DNA of 45,422 bases from JACJYC01 sp964558465. GTDB lineage: Bacteria; Bacteroidota; Bacteroidia; Chitinophagales; Saprospiraceae. Each line of letters begins with the position of its first letter. The stretch's first letter is position 1. The DNA is taken from contig CAZLEF010000057.1 in NCBI GenBank assembly GCA_964558465.1, positions 1 to 45,422 of the forward strand. Direction: 5' to 3'. The position numbers and the translations under genes were made by a program. Of the stretch, positions 1-8,192 are shown piece after piece. Under the pieces are notes generated by a model that was given only the letters and a program-made list of their open reading frames with translations, was not told where the DNA came from and did no database searches.

Positions 1-55
1 CCAAGTCTCCAAATCACCAAGTCTCCAAATCACCAAGTCTCCAAATCACCAAGTC
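1..55. repeat. 8/16-bp tandem array (CCAAGTCT/CCAAATCA)
   Basis: Two alternating 8-mers, CCAAGTCT and CCAAATCA, make a 16-bp unit repeated about 3.4 times, ending 4 bp before the stop codon of the minus-strand lipoprotein gene. The same 8-mer family (CCAAGTCA and variants) recurs at 22886-22976 and, reverse-complemented, at 42629-42686. The window starts inside the array, so its true length is unknown. Confidence 0.95.
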
Positions 56-58
56 AAA

Positions 59-1528
59 CTATCTCCCCCGTTTTCTCTGATCCCGCTGGATCACCGTAGC
101 GACCTGATCGACATTCAGATTTTTGGCAATGATCGTCCGGTCCGGATCAAGCACGTAAAGTTCCGGGGTATGGTTGACAAAATATTTGGCATAAATGGAC
201 TTGTTGGTGGGGTCAAAAACGTTGATCCAGTTCAATCCGTTTTTGGCGATATAACCCTTCCATTCCGCATCGTTTGTATTGAGCGCGATGCCGTAAACCT
301 CGACCCCTTTGTTTTTCCACTCTTTATAAAAACGAACCAGTTTGGGGGTTTCTACAGCGCAGTTTTCGCAATTCGGGTCGAACATGTAAACGATAATATA
401 AGGCGCTTTGATGTCGTAGATCGACTTAAGGCTGCCGTCGGGGGCGGGGGCTTTCACATCGGGGCCTTTCAACCCGACGAGGCTGGCAGCCATTTCATAG
501 GCGCGCAATTGCAGACTGTGGGTCTCCGACGAATCGGCCCAGAACGCTCTTTCCTTGGTGAAATAACGCTGGATCATAAAAACATAAACCGCTTCCGGGT
601 CCATCAGAGTTGTTTTTTCCGGATCGTACTGCAGGGTAATCCAGTTGGCAAAAAAGCGCAGGTATTCTTTATGGTTGACCACCTTGTCGACCAGTTGGCC
701 TGCCGATTTGTTGATCGAGTCGGCGTGTTGAACGGTCAGTTCTGTGATGTATCGTTTCAATTTATTGACGATCACCGGGGTATGCAGCAGTCGGTTATCG
801 CTGAAATCTACGTTGTTCCAGAGTTCTGCGCGATATCGGCTGAGTTGGGCGAGCGTATCCAGCGTTCCATTGGGTTTCAGGATGGTCTGAGGATCCGGAT
901 TCTGGCCTGCGGTTTTAAATTTGGTAAAAAACGCATCCGGATATTGGGTTTGAAAAGACTGGATATGGGCTTTGCGTTCGGCCACCAGTTTGTCCTGTTC
1001 GGCTTTCAGGGTCTGATATTGCGGAGTACCCGGGGCGGCGCCTCTGAGGCGGGTCGAAACATCGTTGAAAAGAGGGTCTTGCCTGGATTGGAAAGCCAGG
1101 TTTTTATACAGCAATTCGTTATCCAGCGACCCTGTCACCTTCATTGTGTTGATGATATCGGGTGCACTGGCCCTGAGGGTAAAGTTTTGCTCGGTCGTGT
1201 TCATGATCATCTGGAAACTGATATTTCCCTGCATCATGATGAAATAGAAACCGGCAGGATATCCGGTTTGTTTTTGGAAGATAAACCGCCCGGCAGCGTC
1301 GGCAGTGGTGGTATCAACCACATAATTCTGATCACCGTAAAACCCAACCATCCGAACCTGGCCGGCGGGAGCCCCGGAGATCTGGATATCCAGGCGGGCC
1401 GGGCCAACAGGGTCGGCTGAAATGTCTTCAGCGAAAGATTGGGCGCCCTGTGCAGCGTTGTCGGATGGCACATTGGAACTGCAGGCCAGGATCACTACAA
1501 AAAACAAGGAAAAGAAAGACCACTTCAT
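59..1528 (-). CDS. TlpA-like thiol-disulfide oxidoreductase lipoprotein
   Basis: The product is 489 aa when started at the ATG that opens a lipoprotein signal peptide (MKWSFF..., lipobox ILAC); an upstream in-frame extension of 22 residues has no signal-like features. The first 120 residues resemble the DUF4369-type beta domain found before Bacteroidota TlpA domains, the middle is an alpha-rich stretch like DUF5106, and the last 140 or so residues are a thioredoxin fold with the redox motif CENC inside DPNCENCAVETP. It should sit on the periplasmic side of a membrane and move electrons to or from protein thiols. The stop codon lies 4 bp from a tandem array. A weak -7 box (GAAATTTG, 1550-1557) lies 21 bp before the ATG. 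Substrate is unknown. Confidence 0.85.
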   Translation of the reverse strand: MKWSFFSLFFVVILACSSNVPSDNAAQGAQSFAEDISADPVGPARLDIQISGAPAGQVRMVGFYGDQNYVVDTTTADAAGRFIFQKQTGYPAGFYFIMMQGNISFQMIMNTTEQNFTLRASAPDIINTMKVTGSLDNELLYKNLAFQSRQDPLFNDVSTRLRGAAPGTPQYQTLKAEQDKLVAERKAHIQSFQTQYPDAFFTKFKTAGQNPDPQTILKPNGTLDTLAQLSRYRAELWNNVDFSDNRLLHTPVIVNKLKRYITELTVQHADSINKSAGQLVDKVVNHKEYLRFFANWITLQYDPEKTTLMDPEAVYVFMIQRYFTKERAFWADSSETHSLQLRAYEMAASLVGLKGPDVKAPAPDGSLKSIYDIKAPYIIVYMFDPNCENCAVETPKLVRFYKEWKNKGVEVYGIALNTNDAEWKGYIAKNGLNWINVFDPTNKSIYAKYFVNHTPELYVLDPDRTIIAKNLNVDQVATVIQRDQRKRGR

Positions 1529-1597
1529 GAGCTTATAATTTTGAAGGCGCAAATTTCGGAAATAATGCTGGAAAAAAAGTTGAAAAGACGACAAAGA

Positions 1598-4015
1598 TCA
1601 TGCAGGATTGCCGGAAACCCGTTTTTCCGACCATTTCCGGATCAGCGCCGAAAGGCCTTTCAGGAGGAAAGGCTTTGCGAGGAAATCGTCCATCCCGGCT
1701 TCAAGGTACTTCTCGCGGTCGCCGGGCAGGGCGTTGGCCGTGACGGCTATGATCACGGGCCTTTCTTCCGGCGCGAACCGCCGGATGATCTGACGGGTAG
1801 CTTCCAGGCCGTCCATTTCCGGCATTTGTATGTCCATTAAAATCAGATCAAAGGAGGCTTGTTCAAGGGCTTCCAGAACTTCGAGGCCGTTTGTAGCGAT
1901 GGAAGGCCGGTAACCCAGTTTGCTGAGCAAGGAAACAAATACCCTTTGGTTTACCAGATGGTCTTCGGCAATGAGTATCCGAAATGGCAGCGGGGCAGGC
2001 GCAGGCGTACTGTTTTCCGGTGAGCCGGGGTCTGCAAAATCCTGATCCGCAAAAGGCTGACGGCGCAGCGGAAGGGATATGGTAAATACGGAGCCTTCAT
2101 CGGGGGCGCTCCGGACCGTTATCTCTCCGTTCATCAGTTCTGCAAGTTTGCGGGAGATGGAAAGGCCGAGACCTGTGCCTCCCCTTGATTTGGCCGCAGG
2201 ATTTTTACCCTGCACAAAAGGCATAAAAACAGCTTCGATCTGGTCGGGGTTCATGCCGATCCCCGTATCTGAAATTTTGATTTGGATATCGTGTTTCTCT
2301 TTATCGATCTCATGCCCGTTCACTGAAATCCAAACCTTTCCTTTGTCGGTAAATTTGAGTGCGTTTCCAATGAGGTTGAGGACAACCTGGCGGATGCGCT
2401 GCTGGTCGCCGATGAGTTGGTCGGGCGTCCCGGGATCATAATACAACCTGATGTCGAGGCCTTTTTCCCGGGCGATGGGGGAAGTGAGCTGGATGATTTC
2501 CTCCAGCATGTTGTTGAGATTGAAAGGGTTTTCAGACAATTGTACTTTTCCGGCCTCCACTTTCGACAGGTCCAGGATATCATTGATAATGGCCAGGAGA
2601 TTTTCGCCGCTGGTATGAATGGCGGAGACATATTCGTCCTGTTCTTTGTTCAAAGGCGTCATTTTCAACAATTGCGTCATGCCGATCACGCCGTTCATGG
2701 GCGTCCGGATCTCATGGCTCATAGCAGCCAGGAATTCGGATTTGGCTTTGTTGGCCGATTCGGCCTGGCGGGCGATGAGGCGGTATTCCCGGGCAAAACG
2801 GCGCGAAAGCTCCAGGGTATGCAAAATCAGAAAAGCCCAGTAGGCGACCAGAAGAAAGATGTCATGCGCAACCCAGAGGGTCAGCACATCGCCGACGGCG
2901 TAGGCCATCAGCGCCAATAATACCAGCAGGCCCGAAGCTACGTATTTATAGTTGTTGCGTTTTTCATTTTGCAATACCATCAGCAGCATGTAAAGCCCGT
3001 AAACCAGGCTTAAACCGAGTACGCCGATAAAGATCATGATGGCATGGGTAAAGAGATACGCCGGCAACAAGAGAATGGTGGATGCAATGGCCAGGATGAT
3101 ATTCTGTGCGACTTTCCGGGCAATCCCGTGTACGATTCCCTCAAACATGATCCCGATGAACGCCCAATAAAAATAAACGCTCAGATAAAGGGACAGGTAC
3201 TCCAGCTTTAAGGTAATCCACCAGGGCAGGTCGGGTAGTACATGGTGAATAGGGTAGTTTTCCGATCCGACGATGTAATAAGTATGTATCAGGCAAAATA
3301 AAGCGAAATACAAAACCTCTTTCCTCCGGCGGCCGAACAGAAAAAGCCCCATCAGGAAAAATCCGCACATGACAAAACTGCCGGCGGCTGCGTACTCCAG
3401 AATATGGCTGTTTTCCCGAATGGAGAACATGAGGTTGTTTTCTCCGATCAGGATGGATTCCGCAGGGCCGCCTTTGTTGTGATGAAAATTGGCGATCTGC
3501 AAAACCAGTTCGAGGTCCGGCCCGTCCAGGTCAAGGGATTTGGTCATCGGCAGCCATTTGGGCGCCGTACTTTTCCGGTCGATACCCACCGTACCGTTTT
3601 GGGCAAATAACTTGCCATTGACCCAAAGCGAATAGCTGGTGTAAAAGTCAGGAATGCTTAACGCAAGCAAAGGAGGAGGCTCTTCAAAATGCACCCTCAT
3701 CCGGTAAGTTGCATACCCGAACGCGGGCGTCCCAAGCCCTTCCGGTTTCAGCGCATTCCAGAGCCGGGGAAAAGGTGCAAAGGTAGAATTGCCCCAGTCT
3801 TTTCCTTTGAAACCCGATGGCGGGATCAGGGTGTCCCAATAAAACTCCCATTCTCCGGCAAGGTTGAAGGGGGTGGTCAGCACCTGGTCCGGCTTCAGTT
3901 TGATCCGGCCCTGGCGGACGGCTTCACCGGGCCAAAGCGCTTCCGGCCTGGCTTGTGAAAAAGCAGGCAGTGAAATAAAAACCAGGATTCCGGATATGAT
4001 CAAACGGTTGAGCAT
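1598..4015 (-). CDS. 7TMR-DISM hybrid sensor histidine kinase
   Basis: This 805-aa product starts at the ATG of a signal peptide (MLNRLIISGILVF...SLPAFSQA) rather than at an ATG 12 codons upstream. A periplasmic 7TMR-DISM extracellular domain (about residues 30-180) is followed by seven membrane segments (about 190-400), a short linker, HisKA with the phosphoacceptor His at about 434 in SHEIRTPMNG, and HATPase_c with an N box (NLIGNALKFTD) and glycine boxes DTGIGM and GTGLGLSI. A C-terminal receiver domain carries Asp at about 728 in LMDIQMPEMDG and the conserved Lys in AKPF. Phosphate should therefore pass from His to the attached receiver; no output domain is fused and no cognate regulator or Hpt protein is adjacent. 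It is divergent from the PqiA-like gene. Confidence 0.93.
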   Translation of the reverse strand: MLNRLIISGILVFISLPAFSQARPEALWPGEAVRQGRIKLKPDQVLTTPFNLAGEWEFYWDTLIPPSGFKGKDWGNSTFAPFPRLWNALKPEGLGTPAFGYATYRMRVHFEEPPPLLALSIPDFYTSYSLWVNGKLFAQNGTVGIDRKSTAPKWLPMTKSLDLDGPDLELVLQIANFHHNKGGPAESILIGENNLMFSIRENSHILEYAAAGSFVMCGFFLMGLFLFGRRRKEVLYFALFCLIHTYYIVGSENYPIHHVLPDLPWWITLKLEYLSLYLSVYFYWAFIGIMFEGIVHGIARKVAQNIILAIASTILLLPAYLFTHAIMIFIGVLGLSLVYGLYMLLMVLQNEKRNNYKYVASGLLVLLALMAYAVGDVLTLWVAHDIFLLVAYWAFLILHTLELSRRFAREYRLIARQAESANKAKSEFLAAMSHEIRTPMNGVIGMTQLLKMTPLNKEQDEYVSAIHTSGENLLAIINDILDLSKVEAGKVQLSENPFNLNNMLEEIIQLTSPIAREKGLDIRLYYDPGTPDQLIGDQQRIRQVVLNLIGNALKFTDKGKVWISVNGHEIDKEKHDIQIKISDTGIGMNPDQIEAVFMPFVQGKNPAAKSRGGTGLGLSISRKLAELMNGEITVRSAPDEGSVFTISLPLRRQPFADQDFADPGSPENSTPAPAPLPFRILIAEDHLVNQRVFVSLLSKLGYRPSIATNGLEVLEALEQASFDLILMDIQMPEMDGLEATRQIIRRFAPEERPVIIAVTANALPGDREKYLEAGMDDFLAKPFLLKGLSALIRKWSEKRVSGNPA

Positions 4016-4057
4016 GCAGACCACGGATGAAAACGGACAGTTAGGGAACAAGCGTTT

Positions 4058-4075
4058 TATACGTTATTCCGTATA
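4058..4075. promoter_or_regulatory. TATACG/CGTATA dyad between divergent genes
   Basis: A perfect 6-bp inverted repeat, TATACG and CGTATA with a 6-bp spacer, lies in the 136-bp spacer between the divergent hybrid kinase and PqiA-like genes. It could be an operator, but the arms are short and AT-rich, so chance is possible. Confidence 0.3.
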
Positions 4076-4151
4076 TAAAGTTAGGGTATTCGGTCGAAAT
4101 TCATTTAAAAAAATGAAATATTGCCCGACTTTCAGGTCTAAATTCAATCGG

Positions 4152-5039
4152 ATGAACCGGAATCTGACATTTGTATTGGTTTCAGCGCTTTTTCTGTCCG
4201 GCGCCGGCTGGCTGGGATATGGCGTGCAACACCATACCCGGAACTACCGCGCGGCCAAGGATGCATATGCTGAAAAAATGAATTACAAACAGCGCCTGAC
4301 CGATTTTACGGAGTGGTTCGGTGGTGAAAAGGAGGAGGAGATTGCCGGGCCGGACGCGGAAGTGATCCGGGGCGAAATGCGCCGGGATATTCAAATGGCT
4401 TATGCACAAGGCGGGCTCTGGGGTGGGTATGCGGCATTTTTCCTGTTTTTCTCCTGGTGGTACGCCCGAAGGCGCGCCAATTTTTTATGGTTAAGAATGG
4501 GCTTGTTGCTGGTGGCGCTTGCCTGTTTGTTCCCCGGATTGACTGCGCCCATGCTGGAGATCTCGGCTTATGAAAACGATTTGAAAATACCCATCAAACT
4601 TAAAACTTCTTTTTTTTCGCTGGACATCGACAAGACCCAGGTTTTTGACGGGGAAATGTATTTTTATTATCAAAGCAAGTCGGTGATTGAATTGATCGCT
4701 TTGTTGCTGCGTCAGCACAACTGGGTGGTGGGCATCAGCATTCTGTTGTTCAGCGTGGTGATCCCGGCGGGTAAAACCACTTTGCTGCTGTGGTCAATAG
4801 CCGCCAAAAAGGCGCCCCGCAACCGGGTGTTAAACTGGCTGATGCTGAAGGCGGGCAAGTGGTCGATGGCAGATGTTTTTGTCGCCGGCGTTTTTCTGGC
4901 TTTCCTGGCCTTCAATAATATGCAGACAGGCATCGCCACCCAAAGCAGTATTCTGCCCGGCATGTACTTTTTTCTGGCTTATGTTTTGCTGTCGGTCGGA
5001 GGGGCGGGTTTGGAGACGGGAGAAAAAAGTGCAAACTGA
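4152..5039 (+). CDS. PqiA-like (paraquat-inducible protein A family) membrane protein
   Basis: The 295-aa product begins at ATG 4152 with a hydrophobic segment (MNRNLTFVLVSALFLSGAGWL). An ATG at 4113 in the same frame is possible but adds 13 polar residues. The N-terminal part is a membrane anchor and a soluble stretch of about 65 residues rich in Glu; the C-terminal half has four hydrophobic segments with the PqiA-type pattern (GLTAPMLEIS, then IELIALLLRQHNWVVGISILLFSVVIPAGKT given here in part). PqiA proteins are inner-membrane parts of lipid-transport systems with MCE proteins (PqiB), but no MCE gene is nearby. The gene is divergent from the hybrid kinase and convergent with a small lipoprotein gene. 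Family placement is good, function inferred. Confidence 0.75.
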   Translation: MNRNLTFVLVSALFLSGAGWLGYGVQHHTRNYRAAKDAYAEKMNYKQRLTDFTEWFGGEKEEEIAGPDAEVIRGEMRRDIQMAYAQGGLWGGYAAFFLFFSWWYARRRANFLWLRMGLLLVALACLFPGLTAPMLEISAYENDLKIPIKLKTSFFSLDIDKTQVFDGEMYFYYQSKSVIELIALLLRQHNWVVGISILLFSVVIPAGKTTLLLWSIAAKKAPRNRVLNWLMLKAGKWSMADVFVAGVFLAFLAFNNMQTGIATQSSILPGMYFFLAYVLLSVGGAGLETGEKSAN

Positions 5040-5060
5040 GGGGAGTAGGGGAAGGGGTGC

Positions 5061-5120
5061 ATGGTTTCAGTGTTTCATGGTTTCACGTTTGACCATGAAA
5101 CCATACAACCATGAAACCAT
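5061..5120. terminator. Nested inverted ATGGTTTCA repeats between convergent genes
   Basis: Two copies of ATGGTTTCA (5061-5069, 5077-5085) face two copies of TGAAACCAT (5096-5104, 5112-5120), giving nested 9-bp stems. The region also has an 8-bp periodicity on both halves. It lies 20 bp after the PqiA-like stop and 16 bp before the end of the opposing lipoprotein gene, so a bidirectional terminator role is plausible. There is no clear T-tract. Confidence 0.5.
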
Positions 5121-5136
5121 ATAACCCTAAGCCGTT

Positions 5137-5523
5137 CTAACGCTCCTTGTACATTTTCAGCAACCGTTCCTTCCCACTGTCCATCATTTTTAGGTGGAGC
5201 GAATCTTCAGTCAGCAGTACAATTTCGACAGCCTTTTCGGTAGAGGCCTTATTCAGGGTGTCCAATGTGAAAAGGTACTGGGCATCGAGGTAAAAAGTAC
5301 CCGCTTCCTTGTGATTGAGGGTGCTTAGGTAAACGTACCCCTCCTCTCCCTGGAATTCGAGTGAAATTTCAGCGGGATCCACCTCGACGGTATCCCCTTG
5401 TTCGAGGATCAGGGCGCCGCGCCATACGCCGGTCAACTGGCCGGCGTGATAAGGTTGGCAGGCCGGCAAAAGCAATGCGATCAGGACCAGGGCCACTGAA
5501 GTTTTAAAAATACCAGGCATCAT
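5137..5523 (-). CDS. Small lipoprotein of unknown function
   Basis: The 128-aa product starts at the first of two adjacent ATGs (MMPGIFKTSVALVLIALLLPAC); the signal peptide and lipobox LPAC decide the start, while an upstream extension of 15 residues is not signal-like. After the lipidated Cys the protein is a beta-rich domain of about 105 residues (WRGALILEQGDTVEVDPAEI..., then LSTLNHKEAGTFYLD...). The fold resembles small Bacteroidota lipocalin-like lipoproteins, but no family is recognised. It is convergent with the PqiA-like gene, and the next minus-strand gene, nhaD, ends 77 bp upstream of its start; co-transcription is possible. Confidence 0.7.
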   Translation of the reverse strand: MMPGIFKTSVALVLIALLLPACQPYHAGQLTGVWRGALILEQGDTVEVDPAEISLEFQGEEGYVYLSTLNHKEAGTFYLDAQYLFTLDTLNKASTEKAVEIVLLTEDSLHLKMMDSGKERLLKMYKER

Positions 5524-5600
5524 TTTACGACAGTTCTTATAACAACTGAAAAGGTCCGGTTGGTCCAAAAGTTTTATCCGGATGAATTTTTAGCAAAAAA

Positions 5601-6962
5601 TTAAGAGAACAACGGGTGGAGAACCAGGAAGGCCACTGCCCCGCCAATGAAACCGAGGGCGGCCAGCCAACTGATTTTTTTCAGGAACCAGATAAAGTCG
5701 ATGCGCTCCATGCCCATTGCCGCTACTCCGGCGGCTGACCCGATCACGAGCATGCTGCCGCCTGTGCCGGCTGCGTAGGCGATAAAATGCCAGAGTTTGT
5801 GGTCCAGCGGCATATCGTACATGCCCATGGAGGCTGCCACCAGCGGGACGTTGTCGATGACCGCTGACATAAACCCGAGCAGGATGATAACGATATCCTG
5901 GTTGGGCACCGCGGCCTGGAGTTGTTCGGCCAGGTACCTCAATCCGCCTGCGCCGCCGACGACCACGGTTTCCAGCGCTGCAACAGCCATGAGGATGCCC
6001 AGGAAAAACAATATGCTCGACAACTCAATCCTCGACAGCGCCTTGTGGCCGGAGTACAGTTGTTTGCGTTCTTCCGTGAAGTCCTCTTCGGGATGGATGA
6101 ATTCCGAGGTAAGCCAGACGATGCCCAGGCTCAGCATCATACCTACATACGGCGGCAAATGGGTAATGGTTTTAAAAACAGGCACAAATATGATGGCGCC
6201 GAGGCCCATGAAGAGCATGGTCCGGCTGCTCAGGAGTTTGCGCTGCGCAGGCGGTTCCTCCGGATTGATCGTTACTTCTCCTTTAAAAACCGGCAAAAAC
6301 GAAGCGATCCAGAATGGAATGATAAAACAAACGATGGATGGAATGACCAATTCTTCAATCAACCCGATCGAACTCACCCGGTTGCCGATCCAGAGCATGG
6401 TGGTGGTCACATCGCCAATGGGCGACCAGGCGCCGCCGGCGTTGGCTGCGATCACGATAAGGGAAGCGTACCAGATGCGTTCTTCGCGGTTGTGGATCAG
6501 TTTTCGCAAAAGGGTGACCAGGACAATGGTTGTCGTCAGGTTGTCGATGATGGCGGAAAGGATGAAAGCCAGGATGCCGGTGATCCAGAGCAGTCTTTTT
6601 TTGCTTCGGGTATTGACCCAACCCTTCAGCACATCAAAGCCCCTGTGCAGGTCGATCAGCTCGACGATGGTCATGGCGCCGATCAGGAAAACCAATATTT
6701 CTGCAATTTTCCCGATATGGTGCAGGAGGACGCTGGTAAACCCCTCTTCGAGGTCATGGGTAAGTTCGCCGCCGGTTACCGCAAATATTTTGTCGTGGGT
6801 GTCGATAATGGAAAGATCGCCGTTATGGAAACCCAGGGCCAGCAATGCCCAGCAAAGGGCGCCCATCACAAGGGCGGGGACGGTTTTGTCCAGTTTCAGC
6901 GGGTGTTCAAAAACGATGATAAGGTATCCGATAATAAAACAAACGACGACGGCAGTCAGCAT
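5601..6962 (-). CDS. nhaD: NhaD-type Na+/H+ antiporter
   Basis: The 453-aa product has about a dozen hydrophobic segments and the NhaD signatures of the ion transporter superfamily: GAMTIVELIDLHRGFD, AFILSAIIDNLTTTIV, NAGGAWSPIGDVTTTMLW, and near the C-terminus GFMSAVIDNVPLVAA and GTGGSMLVIGSAAGVAAMG. These carry the conserved Asp, Asn and Thr residues thought to bind sodium. The protein should exchange cytoplasmic Na+ (or Li+) for external protons. An AT-rich -7-like box (TAATTTTA) with a TTG 18-21 bp upstream lies in the 175-bp spacer shared with dusB. The length is usual for the family. The small lipoprotein downstream may be co-transcribed. Confidence 0.92.
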   Translation of the reverse strand: MLTAVVVCFIIGYLIIVFEHPLKLDKTVPALVMGALCWALLALGFHNGDLSIIDTHDKIFAVTGGELTHDLEEGFTSVLLHHIGKIAEILVFLIGAMTIVELIDLHRGFDVLKGWVNTRSKKRLLWITGILAFILSAIIDNLTTTIVLVTLLRKLIHNREERIWYASLIVIAANAGGAWSPIGDVTTTMLWIGNRVSSIGLIEELVIPSIVCFIIPFWIASFLPVFKGEVTINPEEPPAQRKLLSSRTMLFMGLGAIIFVPVFKTITHLPPYVGMMLSLGIVWLTSEFIHPEEDFTEERKQLYSGHKALSRIELSSILFFLGILMAVAALETVVVGGAGGLRYLAEQLQAAVPNQDIVIILLGFMSAVIDNVPLVAASMGMYDMPLDHKLWHFIAYAAGTGGSMLVIGSAAGVAAMGMERIDFIWFLKKISWLAALGFIGGAVAFLVLHPLFS

Positions 6963-7025
6963 AAGATTAGGCTTTTGTTGGTTTGGATGGTCGTAAAATT
7001 AAACTTTGTACTTAAAAAACAACAG

Positions 7026-7050
7026 CTATTCTTCTTAAAATTAAGAATAG
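7026..7050. promoter_or_regulatory. 8-bp inverted repeat between nhaD and dusB
   Basis: CTATTCTT and AAGAATAG are perfect inverted copies with a 9-bp spacer, midway between the divergent nhaD and dusB starts and upstream of the dusB promoter. It may be an operator for either gene. Being AT-rich, it could also be chance. Confidence 0.3.
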
Positions 7051-7082
7051 TTTCACCTGGAACCAATTTAAGGCTGATATCG

Positions 7083-7113
7083 TTGGCAGTACCGGGCGAT
7101 AATCGTATTTTTG
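7083..7113 (+). promoter_or_regulatory. Bacteroidota promoter of dusB
   Basis: A -33 TTG at 7083-7085 and a -7 TATTTTTG at 7106-7113, separated by 20 bp, match the Bacteroidota consensus TTG-N19-21-TAnnTTTG. The dusB ATG follows 24 bp after the -7 box. Confidence 0.65.
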
Positions 7114-7137
7114 CGCGATTATTTGAAAAGGTATAAA

Positions 7138-8151
7138 ATGGTAAGGATCGGCGACATTGAATTAGGTGATTTTCCGTTATTGCTTGCACCCATGGAGGAC
7201 GTGAGCGATCCGCCATTTCGCGCACTTTGCAAACAGCAAGGGTGCGACCTGATGTACACCGAGTTCATCTCGGTGGAGGGCCTGATCCGGGATGCGGCCA
7301 AAAGCATTCAAAAGCTGGATATCTATGATCAGGAACGGCCCATCGGCATCCAGATTTTTGGCGCCGAACTGGATTCGATGGTCCGTGCAGCCGAGATCGT
7401 GGAAGCCGCCCGGCCCGAAATCCTGGATATCAATTACGGCTGCCCCGTGATGAAGGTTACCTGCAAAGGCGCCGGAGCGGGCATCCTCCAGGATATTCCC
7501 AAAATGGTGAAACTCACCGAAGCCATTGTCAAACGAACCCGGTTGCCTGTCACCGTCAAAACCCGGCTGGGGTGGGACGAAAACACCCTTTATGTCGAGG
7601 AGGTGGCCGAAAGGCTGCAGGATGTGGGCGTCCAGGCCATGAGCATCCACGGACGCACCCGCAAACAAATGTATAAGGGGGAAGCAGACTGGACGCTGAT
7701 CGGCAAAATTAAAGACAATCCCCGCATTCGCATACCGATCTTTGGAAACGGAGACATCGACAGCCCCCAAAAGGCAGTGGCCTGCCGGGAAAGATACGGC
7801 GTGGACGGGGTCATGATCGGCCGGGCAAGTATCGGGTATCCCTGGATATTCCGCGAGGTCAAACATTATCTGAAAACAGGAGAGATCCTTCCGCCTCCTA
7901 CTGTGCAGGAAAGGGTGGCCGCCGCCCGGCAACACCTGGCCCATTCCGTTGAATGGAAGGGCGTCAAGCTGGGCGTCCTGGAAATGCGGCGTCATTACAC
8001 CAATTATTTCAAGGGGTTCGAAGGTGTAAAAATTTATCGCAGCGCACTGGTCACCCAAAACGAACCGGAAGCGTTGTTCGCTATTCTGGATGAAATGGAA
8101 TCCGTTTTAAGCAACCAATCCGAAACAGCCTTTGTTGGCGCCGGCGCCTGA
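7138..8151 (+). CDS. dusB: tRNA-dihydrouridine synthase B
   Basis: The 337-aa product is a TIM-barrel flavoprotein that reduces uridines in the D-loop of tRNA with FMN and NADPH. Visible landmarks are LLAPMEDVSDPPFR at the N-terminus, the active-site Cys region DINYGCPVMKVTCKGAGAG, VKTRLGWDE, SIHGRTRKQMYKGEADW, and the phosphate-binding GNGDI and GVMIGRASIGYPWIF. ATG 7138 was chosen because it gives the usual N-terminus and lies just after a good promoter; upstream codons read through the -7 box. The CCA-adding enzyme gene follows after 41 bp on the same strand, making a small tRNA-processing group. Confidence 0.95.
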   Translation: MVRIGDIELGDFPLLLAPMEDVSDPPFRALCKQQGCDLMYTEFISVEGLIRDAAKSIQKLDIYDQERPIGIQIFGAELDSMVRAAEIVEAARPEILDINYGCPVMKVTCKGAGAGILQDIPKMVKLTEAIVKRTRLPVTVKTRLGWDENTLYVEEVAERLQDVGVQAMSIHGRTRKQMYKGEADWTLIGKIKDNPRIRIPIFGNGDIDSPQKAVACRERYGVDGVMIGRASIGYPWIFREVKHYLKTGEILPPPTVQERVAAARQHLAHSVEWKGVKLGVLEMRRHYTNYFKGFEGVKIYRSALVTQNEPEALFAILDEMESVLSNQSETAFVGAGA

Positions 8152-8192
8152 ACGGCGGCTGCGGCGGCCCCGGATGATACAAACTTGATTTT

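Noticed and set aside
5797..7136. Two plus-strand open frames of about 400 codons over nhaD
   Set aside because: Both are antisense to the antiporter gene; the Met/Ser/Arg-rich and Gln/Asp-rich compositions are those of shadow frames.
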